64,000 nt of DNA, taken from Antedon mediterranea. Its lineage: Eukaryota; Echinodermata; Crinoidea; Comatulida; Antedonidae. Under the pieces are notes generated by a model, which worked only from the letters and a program-made list of their open reading frames with translations, was not told the origin of the DNA and made no database searches. Below, piece by piece: positions 12,301 to 39,200 of the stretch (positions are counted from its first letter, which is position 1; each line of letters starts with the position of its first letter). A program made the translations under genes and the position numbers. Location: the NCBI RefSeq assembly GCF_964355755.1, contig NC_092680.1:1185001-1249000 (forward strand). Direction: 5' to 3'.

Positions 12301-15248
12301 ATTAGGTACTTACATTATAAACACTTTACTGTACTAGTAGTAAAATCAAGCTTGTAGTACTGACATACAGTACAGTAGCACATTTCCTACTTGTAAACAG
12401 TTAAACAACAATGCCTTCTTTTGTTAACCATTTACCTCATAATATTAACAATCAAAGGGAAAGTCCCTTCATGTATGCAAATACGAAAAACCTGAGAATA
12501 TTTCTGATAATAATAAGTAATATTAAAGGCAGTCTAAATGCAGTTTAGACACATGTAGTACTTATCTTTGTTCTGTAAAATGTAAAATTGATAAATTCAT
12601 TTTTTTTAAACTAAAGTGTCTAATATTTAATAAGGGTTCTACCTAATAGCTGTAATTTTAATTATGTTTTTTTGTGAAATAAAGTAAACACTGTAAATCA
12701 CAATATAAATCCGTGAACATTTTAAACAAATTGAAAACAAGGCCATTCTTTCTAAGACAAACATTAATTTGCAACACAATGTAAACTGGATATTAATTAC
12801 ACAAGTTGTATAATCTGGTTTTGTTTTTAATACTGTACTACGATAAGTATTATACAGTAATGCAAATTACTACCTATGTAGTAGTAAGGCAGTTAAAGGA
12901 GGTTCCACCCAAAACAAACTTACACCCATTCCAATCATTGTTGTTGCCTCCTCAAAAGTTCCTCCCTACTATTAAGAGTAGTACCTGCTAATATACAGTA
13001 TGCTATATTCCTCCCACTCCCCACTTAATCTTTACTGATGATACAGTACTGTACAAACTGATATTTTACCAGTTAAAAAGTACAAAATTAAATAAGATGA
13101 ATTAAAAGCAATTTTACAAATTAATTTGCATTCCAATGTACAGTACTACGTTATGCAGTTACCAATGGTTAGGAATTTTTAATGCTACAACTATCCCCTC
13201 AGATTATAGGGACATTGTAAAAATGGCTTAATTGCATAATTGATGACAGTAACAGCAACACACAGTGCTTGCTATATTGACATGAACAGAATTTTTCTAA
13301 AACAAAACAAAATGTTGTTTAAAACAAACAAAGCAGCTATCTATTATCTTAAACCAAACCATTTATGGAAATCAAAACCTACATTTTTCGCACTATAATC
13401 ACTCACTATCACAGACAATTTCAGGTAGGAGAAAATATGTTTTTCTACATATGACTGTTCCAAGTTTATTTAGTTATTCCATCTACAGTATACATTTTAT
13501 TTTAAACTAATGTGTCTGTAGCCTAATTCTAGTACAGAGAGGGGTTGGGGGGAGGAGTCGGTTATAATGACTGTTGTAAATAAATGAGTCATACATTAAG
13601 ATTATGAACAACCTTGCACCTCCATATTTATTAAATAAGTTCAATATCAAAAACAATTACTATAATATTAGAACTAAGCCAAATTTAATAGTACCAAAAC
13701 CAAAAACAAACTGCAAAAAACGTAGCTTATCATATAGAGGTGCCAAGGTTTGGAATAAGCTACATGAAGATATTAAAAATGTGAACTCTGTCTCTCTTTT
13801 TAAGAAACTGTTAACTGCTAATTTCATGTAGCTTTATTTAAATGTAGTGTATTATTTAATTTTATAGTTAGTAAGTGTATCCTTGTTTCATTTTATTTCA
13901 TTGTAATTGTTTTATTATTTTATTTGATATCTGCTTTTTACAATTATTATTGTTGGTGTTTTCCTTTGAGCACGGTCTTACTGAAAAACAACTTTTAGTT
14001 GAGTTAAGTATCCGTGATTAAATAAAGCTTATTATTATTATTATTATCATTATTATTATTATTGGCATACAGTACAGTGTACTGAGCAGCCTATACCACA
14101 TGAATCCTGTACCTACTGTACAATCAAACATGGTATCATCACATGGATTTTAGTGGGAAATTCTACTGTATAATATTAACCATTATAATGATTTCAAAGA
14201 ATATCATTGACAAAATTGGTTAAGTGATCAGTACATTGTATTTTATAGTTCACAGAAGGATGTTTTACTCTGAAAATAATACAATGCATGGAATCATTGT
14301 TATTGTGCAAAACAATTTTGTTTTCAAGAAAGTTCCGCTATTTTTTGTGTGTGTAATATAGTGACATTGTTATAAAACAGAATTTACGAGAGTAACTAAA
14401 CTAAAATTACAGTACTATTGTTATACGTATACTGTAGTATGTTTTTGTTTAATTGTATTATACTGTACTAATAGTTTCTATCATTTGTTTTGTAACAAAT
14501 GATAGAAGCAATATTTTACAAGGATACAGTATGTTATGGACAGGAGTGGGAACATCAATCTTGAAAATCATAGATCCACCCTTGAAGTGTACAGTAAACT
14601 ATCCGCCGGCCAGATTAATTTTAATAATTAATGTCCTGGTTCGTTTTTTGTTCCTATACACCACCCAATATTTTTGACACTCACTCATCAATTAGACTTT
14701 TCAAAATACACCCTTCAGTACTTTGCAGAAAGTGTAAAAGATTCTAAAAATGACATGGATTGTTTAAAATTGACTATTATAATAGCATTAGAAATAATAT
14801 AGTTATATGTAATGTATGGAGCTTTTGATTTGCCACAATTGACAACCAACCCAGTAGGTCAGGTTAATCAATGACAATGTAGCGTATATCAACGCCTGGA
14901 CATAGAAACCATCAAAACATCTGTAGAGGTGAAGCATGGAGTGACACTCGTCCCAATATTGCACACAATGACCCGATGTCAATGAACCAAGTAAATCTAT
15001 ACTGTACTAAGTAAGGGTGCACATTTATATGAATAGATTAGAGGTGTGTCCCTACTTAGCAAGCTAGGCCTAACTGAATATTAATAATGTCCTTTTAAAT
15101 CTTAGGGTAGGCTTATAATTTATATAATATATTGGGATTTCCCTCCACTCCATCCAGGCTACTGATACTCTGTACATTTGTTTGATAAATACACACAAAC
15201 AAACACACACAAATGTTATAATTTATTAATAATTATTTTGGACTTACC
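9312..15248. other. AT-rich region upstream of the CYRI start codon (probable 5' UTR intron)
   Basis: No coding exon is recognised here except the LINE remnant at 13.6 kb. A CAG acceptor on the minus strand at 9321-9323 lies eight codon-free bases before the CYRI ATG, so a short stretch (9312-9320) is 5' UTR and the rest is probably an intron of CYRI. The stretch is unusually rich in short TACAGTA and GTACTGTAC strings. A partial copy of the M2 MITE lies at about 9070-9130. Confidence 0.6.
13590..14065 (+). mobile_element. 5'-truncated LINE 3' end with ATT microsatellite tail
   Basis: The frame 13604-13831 encodes the typical terminal segment of a LINE ORF2: NNLAPPYLLNKF, LIVPKPKTNCKKRSLSYRG, AKVWNKLHEDIK, SVSLFKKLL, then a stop. 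It is followed by about 200 bp of 3' UTR ending AATAAAGCTT and an ATT-repeat tail at about 14031-14064. Only the last 75 or so codons remain, so it is inactive. Confidence 0.8.
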
Positions 15249-15620
15249 AAATCACAGGAATACAGAAAGGATATAGTCAGTTCGTTAGACTAGCTAGGCC
15301 CTCTTTATTAGGCCTTCTGTATACTCAGCTAGCGTCGTAGGCGTGTGAACGTATAGCAGGCAGACGGGCAAGACTCACTCGCTCCCGGTGGTCGTGTGGG
15401 TGATAAACACACGCAAAAACTCAAACGTTCTCTGTCTGGTGTCAGGAAGCTGTTAAATGAAAGCTACAGATATAATTACCAAAATAAAATATAGAGGTCT
15501 TTAAAAAGAAACATCACATAAAATCAATTACCAATCATAAATATTATTTTTAAATCGAGTAATTTCCGGGTATAACTTACTCCTAGGCCTAGTCGTCCCC
15601 GCGAGATAGGTGTCTCTCTG
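15249..15620 (-). promoter_or_regulatory. Candidate CYRI 5' non-coding exon and promoter region
   Basis: On the minus strand a strong donor (TTTG then GTAAGTCC) sits at the left edge of this stretch, which is GC- and CpG-richer than its surroundings at 15.33-15.64 kb. It faces the CYRI 5' UTR acceptor at 9321-9323, so it is a reasonable first exon. The transcription start cannot be fixed from sequence alone. The cyclase gene begins about 0.9 kb away on the other strand, so this and 15621-16506 may be a bidirectional promoter region. Confidence 0.35.
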
Positions 15621-16506
15621 ATCTGTAAACCGGAAGTAACGCTTTTTTGTCGGTATATCGAAAATAATATTCTTAATTGAGGGCGCAATATCAAAAGAAA
15701 TATAAAAAATGTATTTAAATATAGTATAGTATAAATAAAGTAGGAAAGAAATCCGAAGTTTTATCTCTATGATAATTATGATGTAAAGTTAGTTGAGAGT
15801 TGTTTTTTTGCTTTCTGCATTGTTTTGACAAAAATATATTGAATGGAACTACCGTATGAAACCAGCTGGAAATAAGATTAAAAATAAAAAAAGAAGGACG
15901 TAGGCTACGAGCTACAGGACGAGCTACTATTTTACTAAAAGAGAATATTATAATTTATTATATATAAATTAAAACGAATATTTTACATTTCGTTTAGGAA
16001 TTTAAACTTTTTTTACGTTGAAACTGGTGGATGAAAAAAGTACCAATCGAAAATCGTTTGCAAATACTAGTTATGTTGTGACTCAAATTAGTTAGAAGAG
16101 TATCAATTAATTTGTCGAAACGCTTACAACCGAATTCATTTAAACCAAAGTTTTCCAAAAATCAAAATGGGTTGAGTTGTAACGAAAAGTTAACAAAAAA
16201 CAACGGAAATGAAAAAATACATTTAATAAATTTAATAATAAGTCTATAATTGCAACCAATAGCTCTGCTGCTCTGATTGGATCAGAAATCACGCGAAAGC
16301 ATGGCGTATCTCTGCCGCGCATACAACGCGCATACGCGTACGTAGTTTTTATCAGAAAAAAAGACAGAAGCATGCAGAGCTGAGAGAGGGGCTGCGCAGC
16401 AGACTATACAAAAAGTGACATCCTACTTTTTGACATCTTGAAATTTGTTGTTAGTGCATCTGGCCTACAAACCTCCGATATAATTATATCAAATCGTGAC
16501 ATAGAG
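15621..16506 (+). promoter_or_regulatory. Upstream/5' UTR region of the guanylyl cyclase gene
   Basis: Between the candidate CYRI first exon and the cyclase ATG. It is AT-rich with a GC-richer, CpG-containing patch at 16.26-16.41 kb just before the ATG. No clear TATA box at a sensible distance was found. No protein-coding feature is supported here. Confidence 0.3.
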
Positions 16507-31526
<15,020 letters not shown>

Positions 31527-31544
31527 AAGCAAATCGTGCATTGT

Positions 31545-31690
31545 AGAACCAGTTAACTATGGCCAAGAAAACACCTACACGCAACGCAATTGACCAATGA
31601 CAACTAACAGTTTGAACAATCCTTCGATTGTGATTGGTTAAATTCTGTTGCGTGTATATCTTTGCGTTTTGTCCTAGTTTTTTTTTTCAA
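31545..31690. mobile_element. M2 MITE copy downstream of the cyclase gene
   Basis: Carries ACGCAACGCAATTGACCAAT, and on the other side CGATTGTGATTGGTTAAATT followed by a degraded TTTGCGTTTTGTCCTAG end. Confidence 0.6.
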
Positions 31691-32074
31691 AAACTCTGTG
31701 AATAAATGAATCAATGTAATTTGAGGTAGTTTAAAGAACTCTGTTTTATAATTGCTGAACGTTTATAAATGAAATGAAAAAATTAAATAATAATTCAAAA
31801 TAATTTAACTGTTAATTAATCAATTTAAATTGCATCGATATGGAATGAATATTGAATTGGAATGAATATTAAATTGGAAAATAAATCAAATGAATTAAAA
31901 TTGCAATTATTAAGTCTCGTGGTTATTATAATTAAATTTGAAATAGATTTGTAAATGTTATAAAAAATAAATCAATTTTCTGGTTAGAAAATAAAGTTTA
32001 AAAAAATCAACCTTATGTGGTTATTAACGTAATTGTTCATGTTTAAAATAATTATAAACAAAAATACATTTAAC

Positions 32075-32225
32075 TGTCGATAGATTGAGACATAGACAAT
32101 AGTATCAATCCATCCCAATTTGTCGATAGATTAAGATATAGACAATAGTATCGATCCATCCCAATTTGTCGATAGATTGAGATATAGACAATAGTATCGA
32201 TCCATCCCAATTTGTCGATATTTGT
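32075..32225. repeat. Tandem repeat, 46-bp unit, about 3.3 copies
   Basis: TGTCGATAG starts at 32075, 32121, 32167 and 32213. The unit continues AGACAATAGTATCGATCCAT. Intergenic, downstream of the cyclase gene. Confidence 0.95.
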
Positions 32226-32757
32226 ATAGTTTCATAAAGTTTAAATAAAAAAAGTTGAATTGATTGATGTTTTGACATTTCTTATTTCTTGTTTTCTTAT
32301 TATCATTGTGTACATAAAGCTAACTGTATCCCAGTACGTCTTAAATTACCAGTGTTAAATCAACAGAATAATATGTTTTGTTCTTCTCCATTGTCAATTG
32401 CACAATAGGTTCATGAGATGTTAAATTAGTCTCGTTGCGTCTTGTGAATAATTGTGACATGACTTGATCGACATTTTCTATACTTACATTGCTTTAACAT
32501 GGGCCTATTGTATAGGCTACATAATATCACTAAATGCAATACATCTTAAATTACATCGTAGAAAAATACTTACTCCGTACATAATTGCAGATGTGACATC
32601 TTCATAGTTTGAAATAGTCATAAATATCTGTAGATAATAAGAGAAATAATATTAATAATGTTATTTATTATTAGTTTTTTTCATATGGTTGAAGCAGATA
32701 ATGTTTCCTCAACTAAGTTGGTTTATTCAGGTCTACAATCTATTAAATGTATGGAAT

Positions 32758-33091
32758 CAAAGAACTTATAACACAACAATCTCCTGTTCGTCCGAAGCGC
32801 GTAACAATTTCGAAAGGCATTGTGGGATAGAATAGAGCTATGGGTGGCATTGTGAGCCATGGAGTAGTAGGGCGCCCGCTTCAAATTAGAAAGTCAAAAT
32901 CATAGAGGGGATCATCTGCCAATATTCTAGGGGGGGGGGGGGGTAGAGTAATTGACTTCCTAGTTTGGAGGGGGCGCTGCTCCATGCTGTGAAATGGCGT
33001 CGCCCAGTTTGACCTTTTAACCCTGTACTTCCGATACTGTGTTTTGAATGTAAATTGAAGAACAGGAGATTCTTGTGTTATAAGTTCTTTG
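32758..33091. mobile_element. 334-bp element with 32-bp terminal inverted repeats and 7-bp target duplication
   Basis: Left end CAAAGAACTTATAACACAAC; the right end, read inverted, is CAAAGAACTTATAACACAAG and continues to match through AATCTCCTGTTC. ATGGAAT flanks both sides (32751-32757 and 33092-33098). The interior includes a run of about 16 G near 32929-32944. It encodes no transposase. The duplication length is close to that of hAT elements. Confidence 0.9.
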
Positions 33092-33274
33092 ATGGAATTA
33101 ATTCTATACAAAAGAAAAGGGTGTTTTCTTTAGTTGTAAGACTTATAAAATCAACAAAAGTACGTACAAGATACATGACATACATTAGGGAAGAAGACGC
33201 AATGTAGGTGCATAAATAATGATACCTAAAGTGAAAATTATATGTATTTTTGCCAAACAATATTGTAGATAAAG

Positions 33275-33385
33275 CTCGACTGTCTACACTTTAAAAATGT
33301 ATGTGACAACAAAAATGTGGTGTGTCCATATATGGTCATGATGATGTCATATCAATATCATATTTGGGCATATAACTACCACCAA
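33275..33385. mobile_element. M1 MITE, left part only
   Basis: Starts AGCTCGACTGTCTACACTTT and carries ATATATGGTCATGATGATGT and ATATTTGGGCATATAACTAC. The right half is missing. Confidence 0.65.
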
Positions 33386-36213
33386 GGATATTTTTATTAT
33401 ATCGCTTCTTTCTAATAATTGCGTTTTTTGCGAAATAAATAAGACACTCGATATACTGGGGAAATGTGGCCTAATTCTGTATGAGTGAATTAATATTACT
33501 GTATCCTCAAAATGTTATAATACACCTCTAAGCAGTCAATAATATGTACTGGTATATAAATTATAAAGATAATTCATTGTGTTTGCACCATTGCCTTAGC
33601 ATACTATAGTACAACCCAATCAAATGTGTTCTTTGACTTTATGTTTGCGTATTAATGATTTGGTCATGAAGTCATTCTTTGCTAGCTTTTTGTTACGCGA
33701 GAATAACAATTTATATTTATATATATATAGCATATAAGAAAAATACAAAATTATGAGATATTGGAAGACTATAATGTAACCATATCAGTAACGACTAAAT
33801 TCAAGTCAATCAATCAATCAATCAAAGTAACATTTATTTTCTTCAAATAAAAACAGTATACAAAATGGTGTAAAGAAAGGTAATATGATTGCACTGTATA
33901 CTATATGATAAACAATTATGTTATAAGCCTCATTTAAATTTCAGCAATAAAAATTTACCAGAAATACTAACATGATGATACTGTCTACTACAAGAATGGA
34001 GACGTCACGAGCTATACAAACAACTATGTTGATTAAAAAACTTAAAAAAAAAAAAAAATGAGCGCCGCATTTAAATTTCGCAAAACTCTAATCGTGCTAC
34101 GCGGCGCCGTTTATTCTTTATACGATTTTAAAGTGAAAGTTCCTCCATGAAACCGTCTTCCATTCCGTGAAAAGGAACAACTGTGAATTTTATATTAAAT
34201 TTTCATGTATATATAACTAAAGGCCGGTGAGTTCTTTTATTATGATGTTTGAAGAAAATGTAAAAACAAAAGATTTTTTAGCCTAATTATTTTACAACCC
34301 GCTCCTCGTTGGTGTTCACTGAAGACTGAAATTATTTAGGACCCTACGCCAAAAATGATCATGGCCATACATGGCTGCAGTCGAGTGCGCAAATTTGAGC
34401 TGTAAAAAATAAATAAATACATGAAATATAATAGATGATTACGAATATGACTATACATAGGCTGTCGTGCTTGTAATTTAAACTCTTGTGATGGTTAGGC
34501 CTATAGGCAAAATTAACTTATAAATATAATACGTACCTCGAACACAAATCGATCAATCAATAATAATAATTGCTTTTTATTTAAATTTTTTTTTTTTTAG
34601 TTTTTGAGACGCGTATATATCCAACGGAAACTAATTATTGCGATCATTGTCGTTATTTACATAATACGATATTATTATGTCTGAATTCGTTGTCGTCGAT
34701 GGAATCGGTGAAACATGACATGTATATAACATATTCGTGTAAAGAAAATAATTGATAGTATGTCGTCTATTATTTTATTTGAATTCAGAGAGTCATATTA
34801 TATCGAATGAAATTGATCGATGCTATTTGAAAATAAAACTTCAAAAGCAATATTAAAATTCAAACATTAATTAATTGTGGAAATAGGAAACTCGTATATA
34901 AAGCTAACAATAACCATGCTTCTTGCATTGTAAATAGGAAATAACAATATTGTCTCGTTTATTAAAATGGACAGGCAGCAAAAAACGAAGGGATGAAGGC
35001 CGTATACGTTTCCCTAGTAACGGGAATGTAGTCAGGTGGTATATAATGGTGATGTAGTTATTACTATGATATTGTGTCATTTTTTAGCAGTTCTACTGCG
35101 GCGGCGGAAAAGGAGTATCATCATCATTGTTGCATGTGAAGCAAGTGTACAAAGTAAATTACGAGAATTTAATAGGCCTACACACAGGCATCTGAGACCA
35201 CCGATATCATGGTATTTATACTTTACTGTATTACATGCAATGTTTTTTTTTTATTTTATTTTATTTCAACAATATTTTACGAGGGTGGTTCATGTAATAG
35301 TTGATTAGAATATAATTTTTCATTATCGAATTGTTGTTAGTTTTTTATCGGTTAATCCTTGATACCATATATTTTTTTTTTATAAAACTATGATAAACGT
35401 TTATAGTTTTTATTCATCCAGTTATCGAATAAATCAAATACAATAAATCAAAACAAGCGGACTTGCGTAATTGTGTGGTGCAACGTTTCTGGTTCTTGGC
35501 CGATTGGTGTACTTTCTTTGATTTTACTTATTTTTACCTATTTTATTTATGGTATAACCGTTGGCGTTTTACTTCAAAAATTAATTTAAACCGTATTTAT
35601 ATTTTGCAAAAAAGAGCCTTAAGATAAGTTTATAATGTGCATTACCTCCACCATTCTTCTCCTCTTTTTGCTTTATCTAATACGCTTAATATTTATGACT
35701 TACTTACCAAAAATATTGCTATATTTAAATGTAATGTTCAAAATTTAGTTCAGTTCATAATTATTATAATACCAGAAATTAGATTATGCGTATGATTGCT
35801 TAAATACAGAGGTTGGCAAGCATGATATAACTTCTTAGCTTACTTAAATATGTTGCCTGGACCCCACATTTTAAAGCTTAAGCCTTTTCTCATTTATTAT
35901 GTATTATTTTAGAAAATGTTTTTTGAACTATAATAAGCTTTGTTAACACATGTTTTTTAACTTGAAAATGTGTCGACATTTCGTAAATTTTATTATAATA
36001 TCGATATAGTTAAAAGAATGAAATCAAACTCAATACAGGCATGGTGTCCAGTAGGACAATTCATTAGCAAACAACTATCTAAAATTGATATTTTAATCCC
36101 AAAATATAATCTTACGTAATTTATGTCTATAAGATAATAAACAGCACTTTAAGTTGCTGTCTCCAGACTACAACCTTTTCCCCAGTATACACTACATTTT
36201 CTCTTTTTCAAAT

Positions 36214-39200
36214 ATGGAACATTTTGATGAAATGAATGAAAATGAAATACGTTATATTAATGCTTTATGGCAAGCTTCGGCTGAAGTTAGCGCTAGCTTC
36301 TTCACAATCAAGGTGAGAGGAAGTTAGATTTTTTTTTACAGAATGGGAGTTCACTTCTTATTCGGTAAACCATGATTCGAACCCCATCATTTGTTTATGT
36401 CGCTAGACATGATACCACCGTGCAAAAATCGTGCAAAATAAACAAACCGTGAAAGAATCGGAATATTCTACTTGTAGGAAACAGAGGTGAGGTTTGGCGC
36501 AGTGTGTTTAGTTGTACTTTTACTGACCACCAGCAGTGCTGAACCGGAAGGTAACTGACAATGTGGAAAACAAAAATTGTAACATAATTTATTTTTTTTA
36601 TTTTCATAATTGTAACATAGTTTATTTTTTATTTGCATCATTGCTGAGGCACCATGTATAGGCCTAGAATGTGCATTTTTTTTTCTTTGAATTGAAATAT
36701 ATTTTTTTGAAAATCACTTAGTTTGCATTACGTTTTTGGAACTTGAAAGCTCAATTCATGATTTCATTTTACGATGTAATTTCACCAACGCCCCAAACAT
36801 TACCAATATTACATGGACGTATCCGTCAGTGATTTACCCGGATGAAGCGGACCGATTCCTGATAGAGACAACAAGTGAAAGCGTTGAAGAAGAATACCTC
36901 ACTGAACTTCGTGTTTCTGAATTTAATGAGACCATTGACGAGGGAGAGTACTACTGTATTGGACAAACAACTGGAGATATACTTTTTGGTGGACATTTTC
37001 TTATCAATAAATGTGACGGTAATACTCAAAATAATATTAATGTGACGTGTAACTTTTAGTTTCTTTCTAACAAAATATATTTATTTATGAGAGAAAATGA
37101 TTATGATTTCATTTTTGTTTATTTTGGGATCTTATAAGAATTTATTTTCTAACTTTACTCCTAAATAATTACTCCTTATTACAAATTTATCTTCTTTATT
37201 CATTGATTTTGCATTTTTACTTTGCAGTGCGATGAATTAAAAAAAAATATATGCTGAACGAATTAATGAGAACAATACTGAATAATATTGTAAAACAGCA
37301 ATAACTTACAAGAACTTGTTTAGATTGAAATCTGCAAAATATTTATCAAACAATACACATTTATATTTTAGTAGCGATCCGGTACATAGACATCGCTTTA
37401 TTCATCCATAAATTTGGAAATTACCGTATACCGTACACAATGGTTTGAATCCTTTTAAAGCTGTTTTTAATCCTTTTAAAGCTGTTTTAAACTATTTTAA
37501 TCTCCTGAATCCTATTCAATTTTAATACCTAGTCATTTTTACACCGTGTTTCATAACTTATATTTGTTGTGCCATTATGTGTGTGTATATAATATATTAT
37601 ATTGTATATCTATTTATTATTGTACTAATAATTGTCAATCTTCAAGAAGAATTTCTGTTGTTATTTTATGATGATGATGGACAAATAAAGCATTTCAGTA
37701 TTCAGTATAATTATATTAACAATACACACGTACCGGTGATACAGTATAGTGTATTCGATTAAAAGAACCTGTTTAGATTGAAATCTGCAAAATCTTTATC
37801 AAACAATACACATTTATATTTTAGCAACGATCATGTACCGTACTGTACATTATTATGTTAACAATACACACGTACCGGTGATACAGTATAGTGTATTCGA
37901 TTTGGTGAATTATATACAGTTATACACACCTAATTGGTGACAGTGGTTTAGGCTGCTTTTGTGCTTTCCTGGCAGCTAGTGACTATGATTTTATATTTTC
38001 TTCTTGGGTCGTGTTTGTTTAATTTGTTGATTTGTATTACATTTTATAACATGTATTCTTTGCCTGAATAAATAATAATAATAATAATAATAACTGTAGA
38101 ATTATATTATTATTTTATTTTTCATACAGACATATCAATGGATCCAGCATTTTTGGAACTTGTTAGCTTGGTAATTATAAGATGTTCTAGTATTTTCATA
38201 TCAACATATGATTTTGATATTAATAGGCTACAGCGCTCTGACGCGTTATATTCATTTCAAGTAGCCAATATTTGCATAATACAATGCAATGTATTCGCCT
38301 ACCAATAAACCATAGTTTGATTATAAAAATAGTCAAATGGCCTATGTTTTCGCTACAAAGGAGCAATTATTTAAACCAAGGCCTTTTGTATGTTGACGTA
38401 CGAACTTAAGTTGGTAAGGCCTTTAAATCGATATTTAACGTAATATTATGAATCATGGTTAACGAACGAAATAGTGTTTTTGATATGCTAGCAAAGAAAT
38501 ATAATTTTCACTGCCGGTCATTATCATCAACTCTTGTTGCGACCCGAGGGTACGAATAAGGGCTAGGGTAATTGGGTAAATTGCAGCGGGAAAATAACCT
38601 TAATGTTACTGGTCGACTTTTTAATAAGTACTTGAATTTCCAAACGAATTAAGCTGTTAAAGTCATTAAAACAATTTTAGTTTTTTTCAAACTTAATAGA
38701 ATTACCTGATCAGTTATCTTTGTTAATATCTAAATAATAATTACTATAATGATTGTTGATGTTACTACTTACCAATTTCAAAATAAATTGATTTTTAATA
38801 TGAATCAAGAACATTTAGTTTAAAGGTTGAAACAACACATTAATTTAAATACGGTAATTATTCTGGAAAGTTTTAACACTCTTTAACACATGTTTTTTTC
38901 TGGTTATTTAGAGTGAGGAGGCGACGGTAGAATTGGCTGTAAATGTGTTGTCACTTGCAAATGAGCTGTATGACACCTATGAAGCAGCTTCGTTGGACCA
39001 AGACGAATTAGATGTCTTCGTCGACATTATTGACACAGTATCGAATATTAATTTTACCGAAAGGAACCAAACTATGAATATATTGAAGGTAATTAATTAA
39101 TGCCATGACAATTTTGTTTTCTCCATTATTGCATGAAACGATAATTGGAAATGTGAATGTTTGAATTACTTGCACAATTGACTGTGTTGCGAATAATGAC

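Larger units (their letters stand above)
31527..36213. other. Intergenic region between the cyclase and the adhesion GPCR genes
   Basis: It holds the cyclase 3' UTR with AATAAA near 31700, an M2 MITE copy, a 46-bp tandem repeat (32075-32225), a 334-bp TIR element (32758-33091), a partial M1 MITE (33275-33385), a short TCAA microsatellite near 33806-33826, and a fragment resembling M3-associated sequence near 34350-34390. The rest is AT-rich with no supported gene. Confidence 0.6.

Noticed and set aside
13604-13831. 75-codon frame as a small host protein
   Set aside because: The N-L-A-P-P-Y-L and S-Y-R-G motifs are those of the LINE ORF2 terminus.
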